NCBI GenBank assembly: GCA_973895155.1
Contig: OZ316897.1
Location: 5,084,001 to 5,148,000, forward strand
Length of the DNA: 64,000 nt
Origin: Marsupella aquatica
Lineage: Eukaryota; Marchantiophyta
Direction of reading: 5' to 3'
The notes beneath the pieces are model-generated. The model ran no database searches. It had not been told where the DNA came from and was given only the letters and a program-made list of their open reading frames with translations. Shown in pieces: positions 32,344 to 45,002 of the stretch. Numbering within the stretch: position 1 is the stretch's first letter; each line of letters starts with the position of its first letter. Position numbers and translations under genes: made by a program.

Positions 32344-35300
32344 ATGAGATGTCCTTGTGCAATCTGCCAAGGATCCCGTACCAGGGGTCTGAATGAGGTT
32401 TGGCGGCATATCGCGGTTCATGGAAGAGATCCACGACATCGAGTTTGGAATGATCCTACAGAGGAAGATTCTTCCGACGAGGAGTGGAGGTTAGAATTTG
32501 ATGCTGCCAATGTTGCAAGATGGGCAAGTGAGGTTCTGCCTGGTGCATTTGAAAATGTTGTAGCTGGTCTCTGTGGGTTGTCAGCTCTCCAACGGGATGG
32601 TGCTCAGGCAGCACCATGTGACGAAGGAATTCATGTGGAAGAGATGGTTCGAGACATCTTCCAAGACTTGGATGCATTTCACGATGGGCTGGACAACGAA
32701 GAGGATACGGCTACAGATGCAAGTGTGCACCCTGTCAAAGAGCCTCTTGATGAGTTTGAGATAGGGCAAGAAACCCCTGGGCATGATGGGATGTTTGGCT
32801 CTCCCCTGCAAATACAGGAAGGCAGGAAGTCTTTGTACCCCGGTAGCAAATGTTATAAACTGGGATTTGTCATCATGTTCCTGAACATTTGCGGCAACCA
32901 CAATGTCCCCAACGTTTTGGTTTCTGAGTTGTTGGCATTCTTGCGAACAACTGTGCTACCAGATGGTAATATTTTGCCCAAGAACATGTACGAGGCAAAA
33001 AGATGCATATCTAATCTTGGATTGAACTATGATTCCATCCATGCCTGTCCTGATGGGCATGTTCTTTTCAAAAAGGAGTATAAAGAATCGTTGACATGCC
33101 CTAAGTGTGGGAAGCATAGGTATCGGAACTCAGGAAAGTCTATGGTTCCCGCCACGGTACTTCGTCATTTTCCACTCATTCCCAGACTTCAGCGGATGTT
33201 CAGAAGCCGTGCCATCTCGGAGATGATGACTTGGGCAACTGACAAGAAAAGTGATGATGGGCTACAACGACATGCTGCAGATTCAAGGCAATGGAAACTC
33301 ATAGATGAGATGTATCCCGAATTTGCTGTTGAGCCGAGGAATGTCAGACTTGGGCTGTCATTGGATGGGGTAAACCCATTTGGAGACAAGAACAACAAAT
33401 TTTTGTGTTGGCCTGTAACTATTTTGAATTATAACCTTCCTCCTTGGATGACTACAAAGCGATTTTTTGTTCTAATGGTCCTACTAATACCAGGGCCAGA
33501 CAGTGCTGTATCTGCCAACATAGATGTGTTTCTGGCTCCCCTAGTGGAGGAATTGAGAAAGCTTTGGGAGGAAGGAGTCCTCACATATGATGTCCCTAAA
33601 CCCTAAACCCTAAACCCATTCATCCTTAGAGCCATCGTCATTCTGACTATAGCTGACTACCCAGCCCATGGGATGATATCAGGCCAAACAACAAAAGGAT
33701 ATTGTGCTTGTACTATCTGTGGGTGCAATGTCACCAGTGAGTACTCCAGAGCCCTGCAGAAAGTGATATACATGGGCCATCGTCATTTTTTGAAGGCAGA
33801 TCACCCTTACAGAGAAAGATAGGCACTGATTGCACACTTTGGCAATGAGATTGAGCAACGTGGACCCCCAGCACGAGTGACCAAAGAGGAGATCAGGCAG
33901 TGGGGAGCACTGAGGGATGACTATATCAAACGAGGGGGTAGGGAAGATGGAGTGAGTGATCCAATAAAGCGATATGGTGTAAAAATATTGAGCATATTGG
34001 ACTTGGAGCTCAAGTATTGGAGGGTAAGCCTCTTGGAGTTGATGCTAATTGGGATACATGTTTTGGTTCAAAGCATGTGCATTCATTTTGAAGAGAGAGA
34101 CTAAACTTGAGGCATTTGTTGACGCTTTTGCATTGCAACGGTGTAGGAGTTTGAGCCAAGCAAACATAACATTGATGTTATGCACATTGAGAAGAATATT
34201 TGTGAGAGTCTACTCAGATTCTTGTGTGGAGAGAAAGACACTGGTTCAGTGAGATTGGATCTTGAACAGAGGGGAATGAAACCCCATCTTTGGTTGAGGC
34301 CACATGCCCACAGAGCTGATGTGCTCTTGAAGTACCAAGCGCCCTATGTTCTGACAGACACAGAGTGGCAACTATTTGTGCAGAGGTTGAGTTCTTTGAA
34401 GGTTCCTTCAAACTATGGCAGTGCTTTCAAGAAGCATATCATGACTAGAAAGCTTGGTAGTATGAAAAGCCATGACTACCATATGTTGATGCAACAGGTG
34501 TTGCCTTTATGTCTGAGGGGCCTGTTGCAGAAGCCTGTTCGTAATGTGATCATGCGACTCAGTGATGTGTTTCGTTGTATTTGTGTGAAGGTTTGGGATG
34601 AAACAGACTTCCCACAACTGACAGAAGATGTCGCTCAGGTGCTGTGTGACCTGGAGATTTATTTTCCTCCCGCATTTTTTGATGTCATGACCCACCTACT
34701 TGTCCATGTTGTGGAAGAGCTACACCAATTTGGGCCTGTGAGTGCTTGTTGGTTGTACCCTTTGGAACGGTACATGAAGCTACTCAAAGGTCACGTGAGA
34801 ACATATTACAAACCATGGCTAAAGGTTACATCAAGGATGAGACTCTGGGATTTCTGACCGAATACATAGCACAATATGAGCATGTGAAGACCAGGGTGTG
34901 GAATTCTGATGAGGAGGAAGGGGTGATAGGTGAAGTACTAGAAGGGGCTGCAACCACAAAGAACCTGACCATATCTATGAGAGACTTGGCACATGACTTT
35001 GTATTGCACAACACTGTGGTGATGGAACCCTGGATACAGTGAGTGCATACATGTGCTATAATCCAGTTCATGAGCTTAAATGTTGTGTGCGTGTGATTTT
35101 CTCCTTCAGCCTATTCATATTTACCCAAGCTAATGCTGTGTGGTTGTTTGTTCAGGGAGTATGAGTCATTGAAGGTGGCCCATCCCACTGCAGGAACAAC
35201 TTTTCCAGGTTTCATGGAGTGGATTAGAGTGGCAATTAGAGAGCATCACGAGACCCACCCAGACATGGATGCAGATGTTTACCTACTGTCTAATGCCCCT

Positions 35301-35908
35301 AGCCTGAAAGTGAAGACTTACAAATGGATGAGAGCATATGGGAATCACTTTCGAGTGAAGGATGGTGACAGTGCCTACAGGGTGACAAATGACTGTGGGC
35401 TCATCACTGTATTTGAGCAACAAAGCCACAATCACGACAGGGCCTGGATGGAGATGGGATATGTGGGAGAATTAGTTGACATATGGGCTTTGGACTATGG
35501 GGCGGTGTCCAGTCCTGTGATTCTTATGAAAGGTGGCAGGATTGGCTTGGTAATAGAGCTACCATGAAGAGAGACAATGATGGTTTCTTGCTGGCCAATT
35601 TTAGAGGGAAATTTCCCGAATGGTCTGAGCCATTTGTGTTTCCCAGTCAGGTGGAGCAAGCTTTCTTCCTGGATGTGGAAGACTCCCCAGGTTGGCGTGT
35701 AGTGTGTCATAAACAGGCCAGGCAACGTCGGATGGAAGGATCAAACCTTGCGTTTCATTTACACTCTCATAGTGCCTTTGATTGTCGGCGTTCAGACCAA
35801 GTGCCTGTAGTTCATGATAGCGGGGACTTCATTCCTGTGACAAGGGTAGATGCATTTGCTGGAGGCAAATTCAGAGATGTAGATGCCAACAGTGTGCCTG
35901 TGCCATGA
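32344..35908 (+). pseudogene. CACTA transposase (Tnp2 with DUF4218 and DUF4216)
   Basis: The N-terminal zinc motif CPCAICQG with WRHIAVHG starts at 32344 (an upstream ATG at 32179 is in frame). The tnp2 core follows near 33270-33600 (LGLSLDGVNPFGDKNNK, WPVTILNYNLPPWM) and continues at 33625-34020 (RAIVILTIADYPAHGM, then a zinc pair CACTICGC). An intron is likely at about 34023-34146. DUF4218 is at 34450-34850 (LPLCLRGLLQKPVR, HLLVHVVEELHQFGP). DUF4216 is at 35440-35680 (GYVGELVDIWALDYG, FVFPSQVEQAFFLDV), with a frameshift near 35530. A telomere-like repeat at 33594-33617 shifts the frame in the core, and a TAG lies near 33820. The product would bind the termini and catalyse excision. This copy is inactive as read. 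Confidence 0.85.
33594..33617 (+). repeat. Interstitial telomere-like repeat inside the transposase gene
   Basis: CCCTAAA repeated a little over three times, the complement of TTTAGGG. It lies exactly between two parts of the tnp2 core and replaces a few residues. Confidence 0.9.
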
Positions 35909-35976
35909 GTAATGTGAATTGTTTGCATGGACATTAGTGAGGGGATGTGTAATAAAGTAATTATGAAGCAACACAG

Positions 35977-38900
35977 ATGTATGGATGGATGCCTGGTGAT
36001 TGTGGTTGCATTGTGTTATACGGGGTGACCATAGATGACATGTTTTTGTGGTCCAGTAGGATGGAACAGAGTGACACAGAGATGTGTGAGTATGAAAGGA
36101 AAGCTATGGAACAACGAGCATACGTGAAAGCCAAAATTACAGAATTGGATCTGGAAAAGGATGTGGCTGAATTGTAAGGGAACGATTCTCAACTACACCC
36201 CTCCGCTGAGTTTGTGTGACATGAATAGTTCAATGTGGCACTGAAATTGTGACTGTATTCTCATATTGGAATGTCGTAGAGCAGCAGGTTTTTCAAAGAA
36301 ACAAAAGGAGTACGCAAGAAGGGTGACCAACACTATCTCTGGGCCCGTGCGTCGGAGTGATAGGTTGAGCAAGAAGGTCGTACCTACAATGGCAGAATGT
36401 GGAGATGACATGGATGCTGCGCAAGTGGGTGCAGACACTAGACAAGAAGATGCAGATGATGAGTATTTTCCAAAGGAAATGGATGAGGATGGGGGTTATG
36501 AAGATGAATACATTGCAGAGCAGCCCCAAAAGAAATAGGTAAGTAGTTTTCCCAACAAGCTAGGTTTAGAGTTAAAAACTCTTGTTGAGAGGTTTCATAT
36601 GTTCAGTACTACACCCTATGTACCTTGCTTAGTTCCTAACATTGTAGTTGGTGATGTGATGCAGCGTCCTGCCAGTTTTGTTTTGCTTGCAAAGCCTTGC
36701 ATGAACCATACCAGCAGGGGGGCTGACCTCTGATCAAGGTTGGTGAGGTGGTAGTAGTGGTAGATCCCAGGCTGGTGCCCAATACTATGGTAGGGGGCAA
36801 GCTCTAGGTTATGCCCATGGTAGAGGCAGAGCAGGTCCAAACCCACAGTCTCGTGGGTATGGACGTCCACCTCAACCATGGGGATGTGAGTATATATCTA
36901 TATGCCAGTTATTTGTGAAGGCATGGCACTCCTGAATTTCAGACTGCATATCAATTTTTGACATTGTTTGGGATGTATTGGATTCAGACAACATGAAATT
37001 CTGTCCACCTGCCATTGCATGCAGATTCTGCCCAACCTGATTGGGCAAATGCTGGTAATGATCAGTTCCAGTGTCCACAAGGACAGACATGGGTTGAACC
37101 AAGTTGGGAGGATGGTGGTGGGTCGTGGACTGAACAAGGTTGGGAAGGTGGTGAGGGTAATTGGCAGGGATTTCAAAATACAGTACCTACAAACGCTGGA
37201 AGAGGGGCAGGTAATGTCTTATCTTGTCAACAATGGAAGAACTCATTATATGTGGAGTCCATTGACGTGGGGGGGATTCTGCACATGTATAATAATAGAA
37301 AATGTATGTGTGCAGGTTGGATAGTCAAACCATTGACTCAAGTATTCACAATGCCCCTATGCAGATGCAGCACGGAAGGGGGCCAGGTATGTTGGTGAAT
37401 GTTCATATGTTTTCCTATAGTTTGTACTACGTTTTCAGTACATATGTTTGCAGCCACATACCTAGAAAGTGACATCATCCGGCCCTGTACTAGGCTGGAC
37501 AGGTGGTCCAGGGTCACAACAATTCCAGAGTGCAGTCCCTGCACAGGCATCTACAGGCAGAGCTACAGGTATGTATGTTTGAAGAATTTTTCTTGAAGTG
37601 AAGCATTGAATGTTGCCATCATCCATTCTGTTGTATGTAGTTCTCAAGCATGAATGGCATTGTATTTTCCCAGGTGGCTTCAGAACCCTAGGAGGGTGAA
37701 TGAAGGGGTGGCCAATACAACGCCCAGTACTACCGAGAGCAGTGCACGAGGGGAGGTGACAAAGAAAGGGAACGTAAAGTTGAATGAGAGACAATGGGTG
37801 GATGCTGAGTGTCCTCGCAAGAACCGATGGCATGCTGATTTGAAAGCTGAAGTATTGCGTTGGTTAGATGTGAGTGTTATTAATTTAAAAAAACAGCATC
37901 CAAAAGATTGGAAGACTGTATGTGAAAATGTTGCTGCCAAATGGAATTATATGGGCAGTGATGATGGCGTGGACATAGGTTGCCTAGAGAGTACAGCAGG
38001 TAAAATCATAAAGCAAGAGAGGTGGACAATGCATAAGGCTTGGAAGGAAGGTGGGGAGAAGCCAAACATGCCTCCACCAGCCAGTTGTGATGATAAAGTG
38101 TGGGCAAGGTTAGTAGCTTATTTTGTAGCAGATGCTTCGAAAAAGAAGAGTTCACAGATGACCGAGGCCAGGTTGAATGTTCAAAACCCTAATCTGACAG
38201 GAAGGACCGGCACTGCACCAACAACAAAACGTTTGGTAAGAATCAATGGCCTAGCTATGTAATTTATGCTACACTATGTACTGTTTTATAGTGTAAACCC
38301 ATACATGTAAACTTTGTTTTTTAGTGTACGTTCCCTGAATAATAATGATAACTTGTGTTTGCCATGCATGTGCAGAAAACCCAATTGGGGCAAAGCCCTT
38401 CAAAAGAAGAGTTGAGGGCTAAAATTGTGAACACCCGGGCTCAAGAGGGTGCATCTGAATCCTCAAAGCATGTAAGTTATATGAGTTCTGATTGGTAATT
38501 GAATGACCTGCGTTGAATTTCAGGTGTACACTGTATATAACATTGATTGTGCATATATTGCCCAACATTTCATATGGAGTGATTGAACCTATACCCCTGT
38601 GTCATGTAGGGAGGTGGATCTTCACTTATAGAGATAAGTGGTCGTTTGAAGGCTGTCGAAACATGTCTTCCAGAGATCAATGAATGTTTGAATTCATTGA
38701 CTGACTTGTTCCATGTGAACTTCAAGACATTAATGGAAGCTGTTGTGTCGGTGAGAGATAAAATTGATTCCAATTCTGCAGGAGTTCCACCATCACCACT
38801 TGAGGTGGCAAAGTTGATGCACTCTTTTGGCATGCCAACGACATGTAGGCTTGAAGGTAAGGCCTTTACAACTCTGTGGGATATGATTAGTAAATGTATA

Positions 38901-39625
38901 GTTTGAATTGACATTGTTTGTTGAATGTGTTATTTTCAGTAACATATATTGTGGTTGTTGTGTCCATAGAGAATAAGACAGGTGCTGCAGAGAAGAAGTA
39001 TGAGAACCTGGCAAATACTCATTGTAATTTAGAGGCAACAAAGTTGCAGTCTATACAAGCAACTTGTTTGACAGAGGGCAATCAACCATGTTTGGATGAG
39101 GATGACATTGGCAAGGGAGTGGATGATATCAATGTTGGGGCAAATGAGGATATCAACAAGCATGACAATGATACCATTGAGCCAGATTCATGCTATGTAG
39201 ATCTTGACTCCATTGCAGAGATAAATGATTTGCAGAATGTATCATTCTCAATGACAGGTGTGCCTCTTGTTGAGATAAAACCAACCAAAGAGTTAGTTGG
39301 TATGACACTCCCAGGTGATGAACCTGCTACTGTGACAGTCCTAACAGAGGAACCTACTGAGCCTAGCTTCACTACTGTGAAGAGAGGAAGCATGCGCACA
39401 CAAAGCAAGTTTGTTGGTGGGAGCAGAGCCACGTCAAAGGTTTCATACAAACCTCCAAGAACAGTGCTGGCAGAAAGATCTAAGGTGGAAGTGGGGAAAG
39501 CACCTAATGCTGAGGGACAAAGTGGCTTGTTAGCTGTTGATGAGAGTGGAACACGAGTAGGATTTGGCAGAGTGCAGGTTGGTTCCACAACGTTCCATGG
39601 CAAGAGGATTCCCCCAGGTTATTAA
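35977..39625 (+). CDS. Second CACTA protein (Transposase_24-like), multi-exon
   Basis: Several plus-strand exons follow the transposase. Coding-looking parts are 35977-36177, 36266-36538 (basic RRSDRLSKK then acidic), a Gly/Gln/Trp-rich part at 36740-37210, 37654-38262, about 38610-38870, and 38918-39625. The 37654-38262 part has ERQWVDAECPRKNRW, WKTVCENVAAKW and, near its end, WARLVAYFVADASKKKSSQ then ARLNVQNPNLTGRTG, the pattern of the Transposase_24 (Ptta/En/Spm) family. The last part ends in FHGKRIPPGY. In En/Spm the companion TNPA binds subterminal repeats and helps excision. I infer the same role. Exact splice sites are not fixed. Confidence 0.55.
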
Positions 39626-40259
39626 GTAGTGTTAGTCACATTACTAGTGAAACCTAAAGCTGTTCTTCCCATTCCAAACACAAATGATGATCCTCCTCAA
39701 AAGACACTTGGAGATGCTGCAGGTTCTTTGGTATTATGGCCAAGCAAGTTCATAGAGGACCCATAACAATGTCATGCCATTATTTGTTTGTAGTGTGAGT
39801 CATGTTATGTAGATTTTAGATGTGAAGAAGGAGTACAAGAATCATGTCCTCTTGGAGATTCATAGTATCATGCATGTGCTTTCCGTGATCTCATCCTGCA
39901 ATCATCAATTATGAGTTCCTATTTTGTCTGAATTACATTGATCACATTGTAAACTATTCCATTGGAATTCAAATGATCTAAATTTTAGAGCAAGATTGTG
40001 ATTCTGTTTAATTCTTATGAATGTTTTATGTAGGATCTGCTTATATGATGCTTTGTTTGATGTGGATGTCATTCATGCTATGTTCATTTCTTGTATTCAA
40101 TGTGTTATATTTCTAAAGTTAGAACATCAGGTTTCTATGTATTGTAATGTGGAGTGCTCTCTCTCCTTATGAACTGTCCCTCTGTGTTCATTAGTCATGG
40201 TTACAACTTGCATGTGAACCTTATTAGTTATAAACATGAGTATATAGAGTCCCAAATGG
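39626..40259. other. Non-coding CACTA 3' region
   Basis: No gene recognised. It is AT-rich sequence between the second CACTA protein and the subterminal repeats. Confidence 0.5.
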
Positions 40260-40621
40260 TTCTGTTGTGTGACCCGGGCCAGGGTCTCCATTGGTCTCTC
40301 TTGTGACACTAAATGGTCACACGCTAGTCGTTGTTGAATGCGAGCAAGTCATGTATATGACTTACCATGTGACTCGTTAAAGTCATATTGCAGTCACGTA
40401 GAAACAAGGCTAGACTCCATAATAAAGTCACAGATCAGTCACAAATGGGTATCAAGCAAGTTGCAAAGCCCAATATCAATAGTGACTTCCATTTTTTGGT
40501 CTCAACTTTTGCAACTCCAAGGGTCATAGCGTGGGTCAAGTCACGTTGAGTCACAATGAAGTCACATGAGCCAAAATGAGTCACATATTGCAGTCTCAGT
40601 TCACCTCGGATTCTTCTAGTG
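40260..40621. repeat. CACTA right terminus and subterminal AGTCAC/GTGACT repeats
   Basis: More than a dozen copies of GTGAC or GTCAC in both orientations lie within 360 bp (for example near 40371, 40426, 40437, 40540, 40550, 40560 and 40580). The terminal CTTCTAGTG ends at 40621. Confidence 0.8.
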
Positions 40622-40658
40622 TCAATAATACATGTAAAAACAAAGTGGAAGTACTTAC
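40622..40658 (-). other. 5' part of the Harbinger intron
   Basis: It begins with the donor GTAAGT at 40658. It ends at the TCA target duplication (40622-40624) of the CACTA element. Confidence 0.7.
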
Positions 40659-41439
40659 TTGTGAACATGAAGAGAATCTTCCGTCTGTGGTCACAAATGA
40701 CTTGAACATTCACGAAATACATGCATTTTTGATCATAGTAGCACTCTCCATGGTGGTGTGGTTGTTGAGTCAGTGGTAATAGCGATCCATGTATGAGGCC
40801 CAAACATCCACGAAATCCAAGTTTGCCAAATGCTTCCAGGATCGATGCATGGTCCCTCCTCGTTGGCCATTGAATCTGGTCTTTCAGTGCATCCTCAAGT
40901 GCAAGAAAGCACCGCTTAGAGAAATGCACCAAAGTTCCACTGCTGACGCCCCAGGTTGGGATAAGGTGATTCAGGCAAGCACTATTGCCATCATGCCCAA
41001 GACGGTCGAGACAGACAGCCAGTTGCCTCACAATAGGTGTCTGCTCATGTCTAGACTCATTCTTGAAGATTGGGTGAGGCTCTATCAATTCGAGGAGGTG
41101 GAAAAAGGACCTTTTGTCCATCCTTGTCATCTGTCTAAACAATAGATTAGGCAAGTTGTGAAAAAACTGTGTTGCAAACTCATTTGACTTTGTAGTTATG
41201 TGACGAGGAACTAAGTAGCGAGTGTTATACATCAAAAAATAAAGCTCAGAAAGGTCAGCTACATTTTGTGCCTCTTCACAGTCATCTTCTCTGTCTGAGT
41301 CAGAGGAATCATCCACATTTTCTCCTGACCCACTGCTGCTGGAATACTGAGGAGGGTTGATACAATCAAAGCGCTTGAGTGACCTTAAAGAGCTCTCACT
41401 ACTTCCACCATCAGATTCGCTCCCAGAGCTATGCAACAT
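40659..41439 (-). pseudogene. PIF/Harbinger transposase, N-terminal exon
   Basis: A 260-codon exon from ATG 41439. An acidic/Ser-rich start is followed by the family's helical region (FRQMTRMDKRSFFHLLELI, PIVRQLAVCLDRLGHDGN) and the start of the DDE domain (LGLIHGSLLPL, FVNVQVICDHRRKILFMFT). The first catalytic Asp, usually in an I-D-G motif, reads as His in IHGS, so even before disruption this copy may have been inactive. It joins in phase to the exon at 22020 across the intron that now holds the CACTA element. Confidence 0.8.
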
Positions 41440-41769
41440 GATGTTTTAACTGCACTTTTTGCTTCACTTGTCTCAAGTGTTTTTGGCGATCAGATACTCG
41501 AGGCATGATGCTGACAATCCTGGAGACAAGGCAGTGGTATGTCATAGTGGACATACTTTACAACACAACACAGTAATGCTAGCTCTGTTTGTAAATTTGG
41601 AAGGTAATTAAAGCATAAGAATGCACATGACCTACATTCACAACAAAGCAGCAAAGAAATGTTGGAAAAATTCAATTTCATTCAAAGGTCTCAAAACAAT
41701 ACATACTATGTAACTACATAGATACGATAGTACATAGAAATAAGATCAGCCAAGATCTTCTTTGCACTT

Positions 41770-42420
41770 TTAGGTTTCTCTGGGGTGCAAGAAGTCTCTG
41801 CCTTGGCAAGAGTGACCTGAGTAGGACTTGCTAGTGTCTTGTGCCTGTATTGCACAGGACTTTCTATCATCAAGGATAGAAACTCTCTGGATGTGCAACT
41901 CCAGACCCTTCACGGATATGGTAACATGTAATCTAGGGCATTTTTGCACAATTGCTTGGACTGTCCCCATCTGAATGTGTTCAGACATCTTTGAAAAGTC
42001 GAGTGCAGAGGAATTGAGTAGAATGGATGCACTATCCCATATTTGAGCTTGCAATGGCTTGCAAGCAGCGTGCACAGCATCAAACAAAATCAATTGGAAC
42101 CTGAATTTATGGACTCCTAGCAGGTTATGGCCACATTGGGGTCCAAATTCCACGGACTTTTTGCAAGGAAAACCAGTAGCAGTATCTGGATACAGGCAGG
42201 ATAAATAAGTGAATTTCCTAGGGTAGGGATTTCAGGCAACATAGTTCCCAATCCAAACATTAGCTCTAAAATATTCAACTTTCCCTGAAACCCTGTTCTC
42301 CTCGATGTCTGTGAGTGAAGTCCATTCAGCCATTGCCTGGAGGAACAAAAGGAGAGTGGACATTGAGCAGAGCATGACAGACATTTGAATACACTGAGCA
42401 GAATAGAGTAGAGCATTCAA
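41770..42420 (-). pseudogene. RPA1-like OB-fold (DNA-binding domain C type) fragment
   Basis: Read on the minus strand from about 42340, one frame with a TGA near 42240 gives VSGKVEYFRANVWIGNYV, then FTYLSC, FPCKKSVEFGPQCGH, FRFQLILFDAV and QAQIWDSASILL. The spaced Cys/His and following strand pattern match the C-terminal zinc-OB domain of replication protein A large subunit. A similar protein is encoded at 55.95-56.59 kb. RPA-like genes are carried by some plant Helitrons, but no Helitron ends were found here. Confidence 0.5.
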
Positions 42421-42720
42421 GTATGTGGAGAATCAAACAACATGCGCAACACAATGCACATGTAGAAGCAACTGCAGAACAGGGGAAGGGTAAAAAATGG
42501 CAAGAACAACTACACACCACAATGTCGTTGTCGAAGCTAGCTTGCAACTCACGCTTCACTAAAACACTAGAACCTAAATGTTGTTGGTAAAGCAGCCTTC
42601 ACTGCACGGTGCAACATGGACCTTCACGAACAGGATGCAGGACACAACAATCACCTGCCAACGCAGCCTTGACGTTCAAAGCGAAATTCAGAGCGTTTCA
42701 GAGCTAAATCGACGATATTA

Positions 42721-42960
42721 AGAGCACAACCAGCATTCAAGATGCTCATAGCAGCATCGGGCATCGACGACCTTCAGAGCACAACCAGCATTCGAGATGC
42801 TCACAGCAGCATCGGGCATTGACGAGGTTCAGAGCACTAGGCAGCTTGAGCAGCATCGTCGACCTTCAGAGCGCAACCAGCATTCACAAGGCTCACAGCA
42901 GCATCAGGCATTGACGAGGTTCAGAGCACTAGGCAGCTTGGACGACGAGCTTCACAGCAC
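42721..42960. repeat. Minisatellite with CAGCATC-rich unit
   Basis: The unit AGAGC[AG]CAACCAGCATTC recurs at 42776, 42867 and, in its first copy, 42721. Sub-blocks such as GACGAGGTTCAGAGCACTAG are also repeated. Confidence 0.75.
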
Positions 42961-44809
42961 TGACTGGGCGCAACTCTCAAATGGCAGCGATGCTGCAAAT
43001 CACACTCACGTACGGTAACCTCAGGCTGCTCTGTCCGGGTCCGGTCCCTGTTTGCACTCAGAAACCCGGCAGAAAATGGCAGTCTCAAAAATGGCTGACT
43101 GACCAGATAGGGCCGCAGACCGTCGGACTAAACCGCGGTCCGGCAAATCGGGCCAAAAAAGTCAATTTTGAGACACCCTATTGCAGCCAAGGGGAGGTTG
43201 GCTGTGGTCAAGGGAGGGGCGAGGAGGGTCGAGGGGGCACGGTTGCAAGTTGACCGTGGTCCAGGTGTTTAGGGCGGGCGCTGGTCGTCCAAGACTGGCA
43301 GGCAGTCTCTTTTTCGGATGGGGCTGGGTCGTCGGTGACCTTGTTTGTTGCGACTTGGGCCATGGCCACGACCACGACGGCCATATGGCGAGCACTGAGG
43401 AAGGGGCGTCGATCGGGGGTCTCTCCTGACAGGGGATGGCCGCGGCGCGGGGCAGCGGAGGGGTAGGGTAGCGCCGCGGCAAGAAGAGCATTTGGCACGG
43501 TGAGGGCAGAACATAGCAGCAAGAGTAGTGAAGGTCGGCATTTTTTCCCTTTATTGCTTTCATTTCCACCGTTTTCCCGTTTTTTCCACTCGCCAAATTC
43601 AAATGACTACCACGGCAAAACAGCATGCAGCATTGTATTATAGTCTTTGATTTCTTATTGTATGGCCTAATTTGCACACCTACTACATCCCCTAGCAGTC
43701 TATTGTAAAATAACTCCCCTCCCAAGATAACAGGCCTTGCTTGGGCACTAAAATGTGTACAATCCAAAGGTGACAGAAAAAGGTCTAGAACAAGATAACA
43801 GGCCATCCTTGGGCACCACAATGCACGCCATCCAAGGTGACTAAAAAAGGTCTAGCATGCATTTGACTGCTGGATTTTATCCTCTCCATTTAACTTTGTA
43901 TGCACTCACCAATGTTTTGGGCGGGCTACATCTTCTAGTACTTGATTTCTTTATGCCTCAATGTTGTGTAGATTATTTTCATTGAATGTTGCAGATTTTT
44001 ATCATAGCCACTCATCTTTGCAATACTGACCGTCTGAAGCAATATGATATCTGATTGGAGACAAGTATGGAATTGTATGTTTAACTCTGATATGGATGTG
44101 ATTTATTAGTCACCTGGATGAGTAACAGTAGGACCTGAGATACATCAAGGTGTGACGCATTTATGCAAATTACATATAAGAGTGTCTCTCTCTTGACCTA
44201 CTTAGTTGAATCCATTGTTGCTAACCATTGCCTGGTTCATATCATAGCAGAATATATGGCTCCTTGAGCTAGAGCAGCTTGGATACTCGGATAAACTACC
44301 AAAATCTGCACGAGTGGGGATAGAAGCCAAGATTTCCACGATTGAAGGACACACATTCAGGCCTTTGGCAGTGAGGTATTCTATGTTGCAAGCAAACAGG
44401 AGATTTTGATAGCGAGACTATAATGGTTCCAAATTTCAGTTACTTTTTGGTGCCTTTTACATTTTTTGTGTTTTTTTAAAGGCTGCAGATGGCTAGCGAG
44501 CTCGCTAGCAAAAAGGGAGTCCCCAAAAGGGATGTTACCAACCAAGTAGTTGATAGCGAGGCAGTTGCATGTAGAAAAATAGGGGTCATGCAGGAATTTT
44601 TTTTGCTCGTGCGAGTAAAAATTTTACTGTTTGCTCGCACGTTACAATTACCCTTTGGCAGTGCCTTCATTGAGCACCTGAAATACACAGGTTCATTCAG
44701 GCCTTTGACAGTGCCTTCATTGAGAGGGTCCACAGGGCTACTTGCTTAGCAGAATGGGGATTCAAGAGTTCTCTACCCTCCCTGACTGTTCATAAGCTCA
44801 TCAGCTCAT
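42961..44809. other. No recognised gene
   Basis: 42961-43560 is G+C-rich with no convincing frame. 43690-43860 has a duplicated AAGATAACAGGCC block. 44590-44650 has a short inverted pair (GCTCGTGCGAGTAAAAATTT with TTTGCTCGCACG), and CAGTGCCTTCATTGAG occurs twice (44660-44725). Confidence 0.4.
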
Positions 44810-45002
44810 AAGCTGAACGATCAGGCTACGAATAAGCTCACTACATACTCGGAGTCATTGGCGGCTGGATGCTCTAAGCTGAACGATCAGGCTACAAATA
44901 AGCTCACTTCATAGTCGGAGTCATTGGCGGCTGGATGCTCATAAGCTGAACGATCAGGCTACGAATAAGCTCACTTCATACTCGGAGTAGTTGGCGGCTG
45001 TG
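44810..45002. repeat. 66-bp tandem repeat, three copies
   Basis: AGCTGAACGATCAGGCTAC starts at about 44811, 44878 and 44944. The copies differ by a few bases. Confidence 0.8.

Larger units (their letters stand above)
22082..40621 (+). mobile_element. Complete 18.54-kb CACTA (En/Spm, CMC) transposon
   Basis: The left end is CACTAGAAGAAACCGGGCC at 22082. The right end, read inward, is CACTAGAAGAATCCGAGGTG. The two share CACTAGAAGAA and CCG. Target duplication TCA flanks both sides (22079-22081 and 40622-40624), as expected for CACTA elements (2-3 bp). Inside are the CACTA transposase (Tnp2, DUF4218, DUF4216), a Transposase_24-like protein, and extra genes (PHD, BRCT, ribosomal L18a fragment). 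Subterminal GTGACT/AGTCAC repeats are dense at the right end. Confidence 0.85.

Noticed and set aside
43162-43821. 219-codon Pro-rich minus-strand frame as a gene
   Set aside because: G+C-rich low-complexity sequence with no domain, no clear introns and no homologue in the window.
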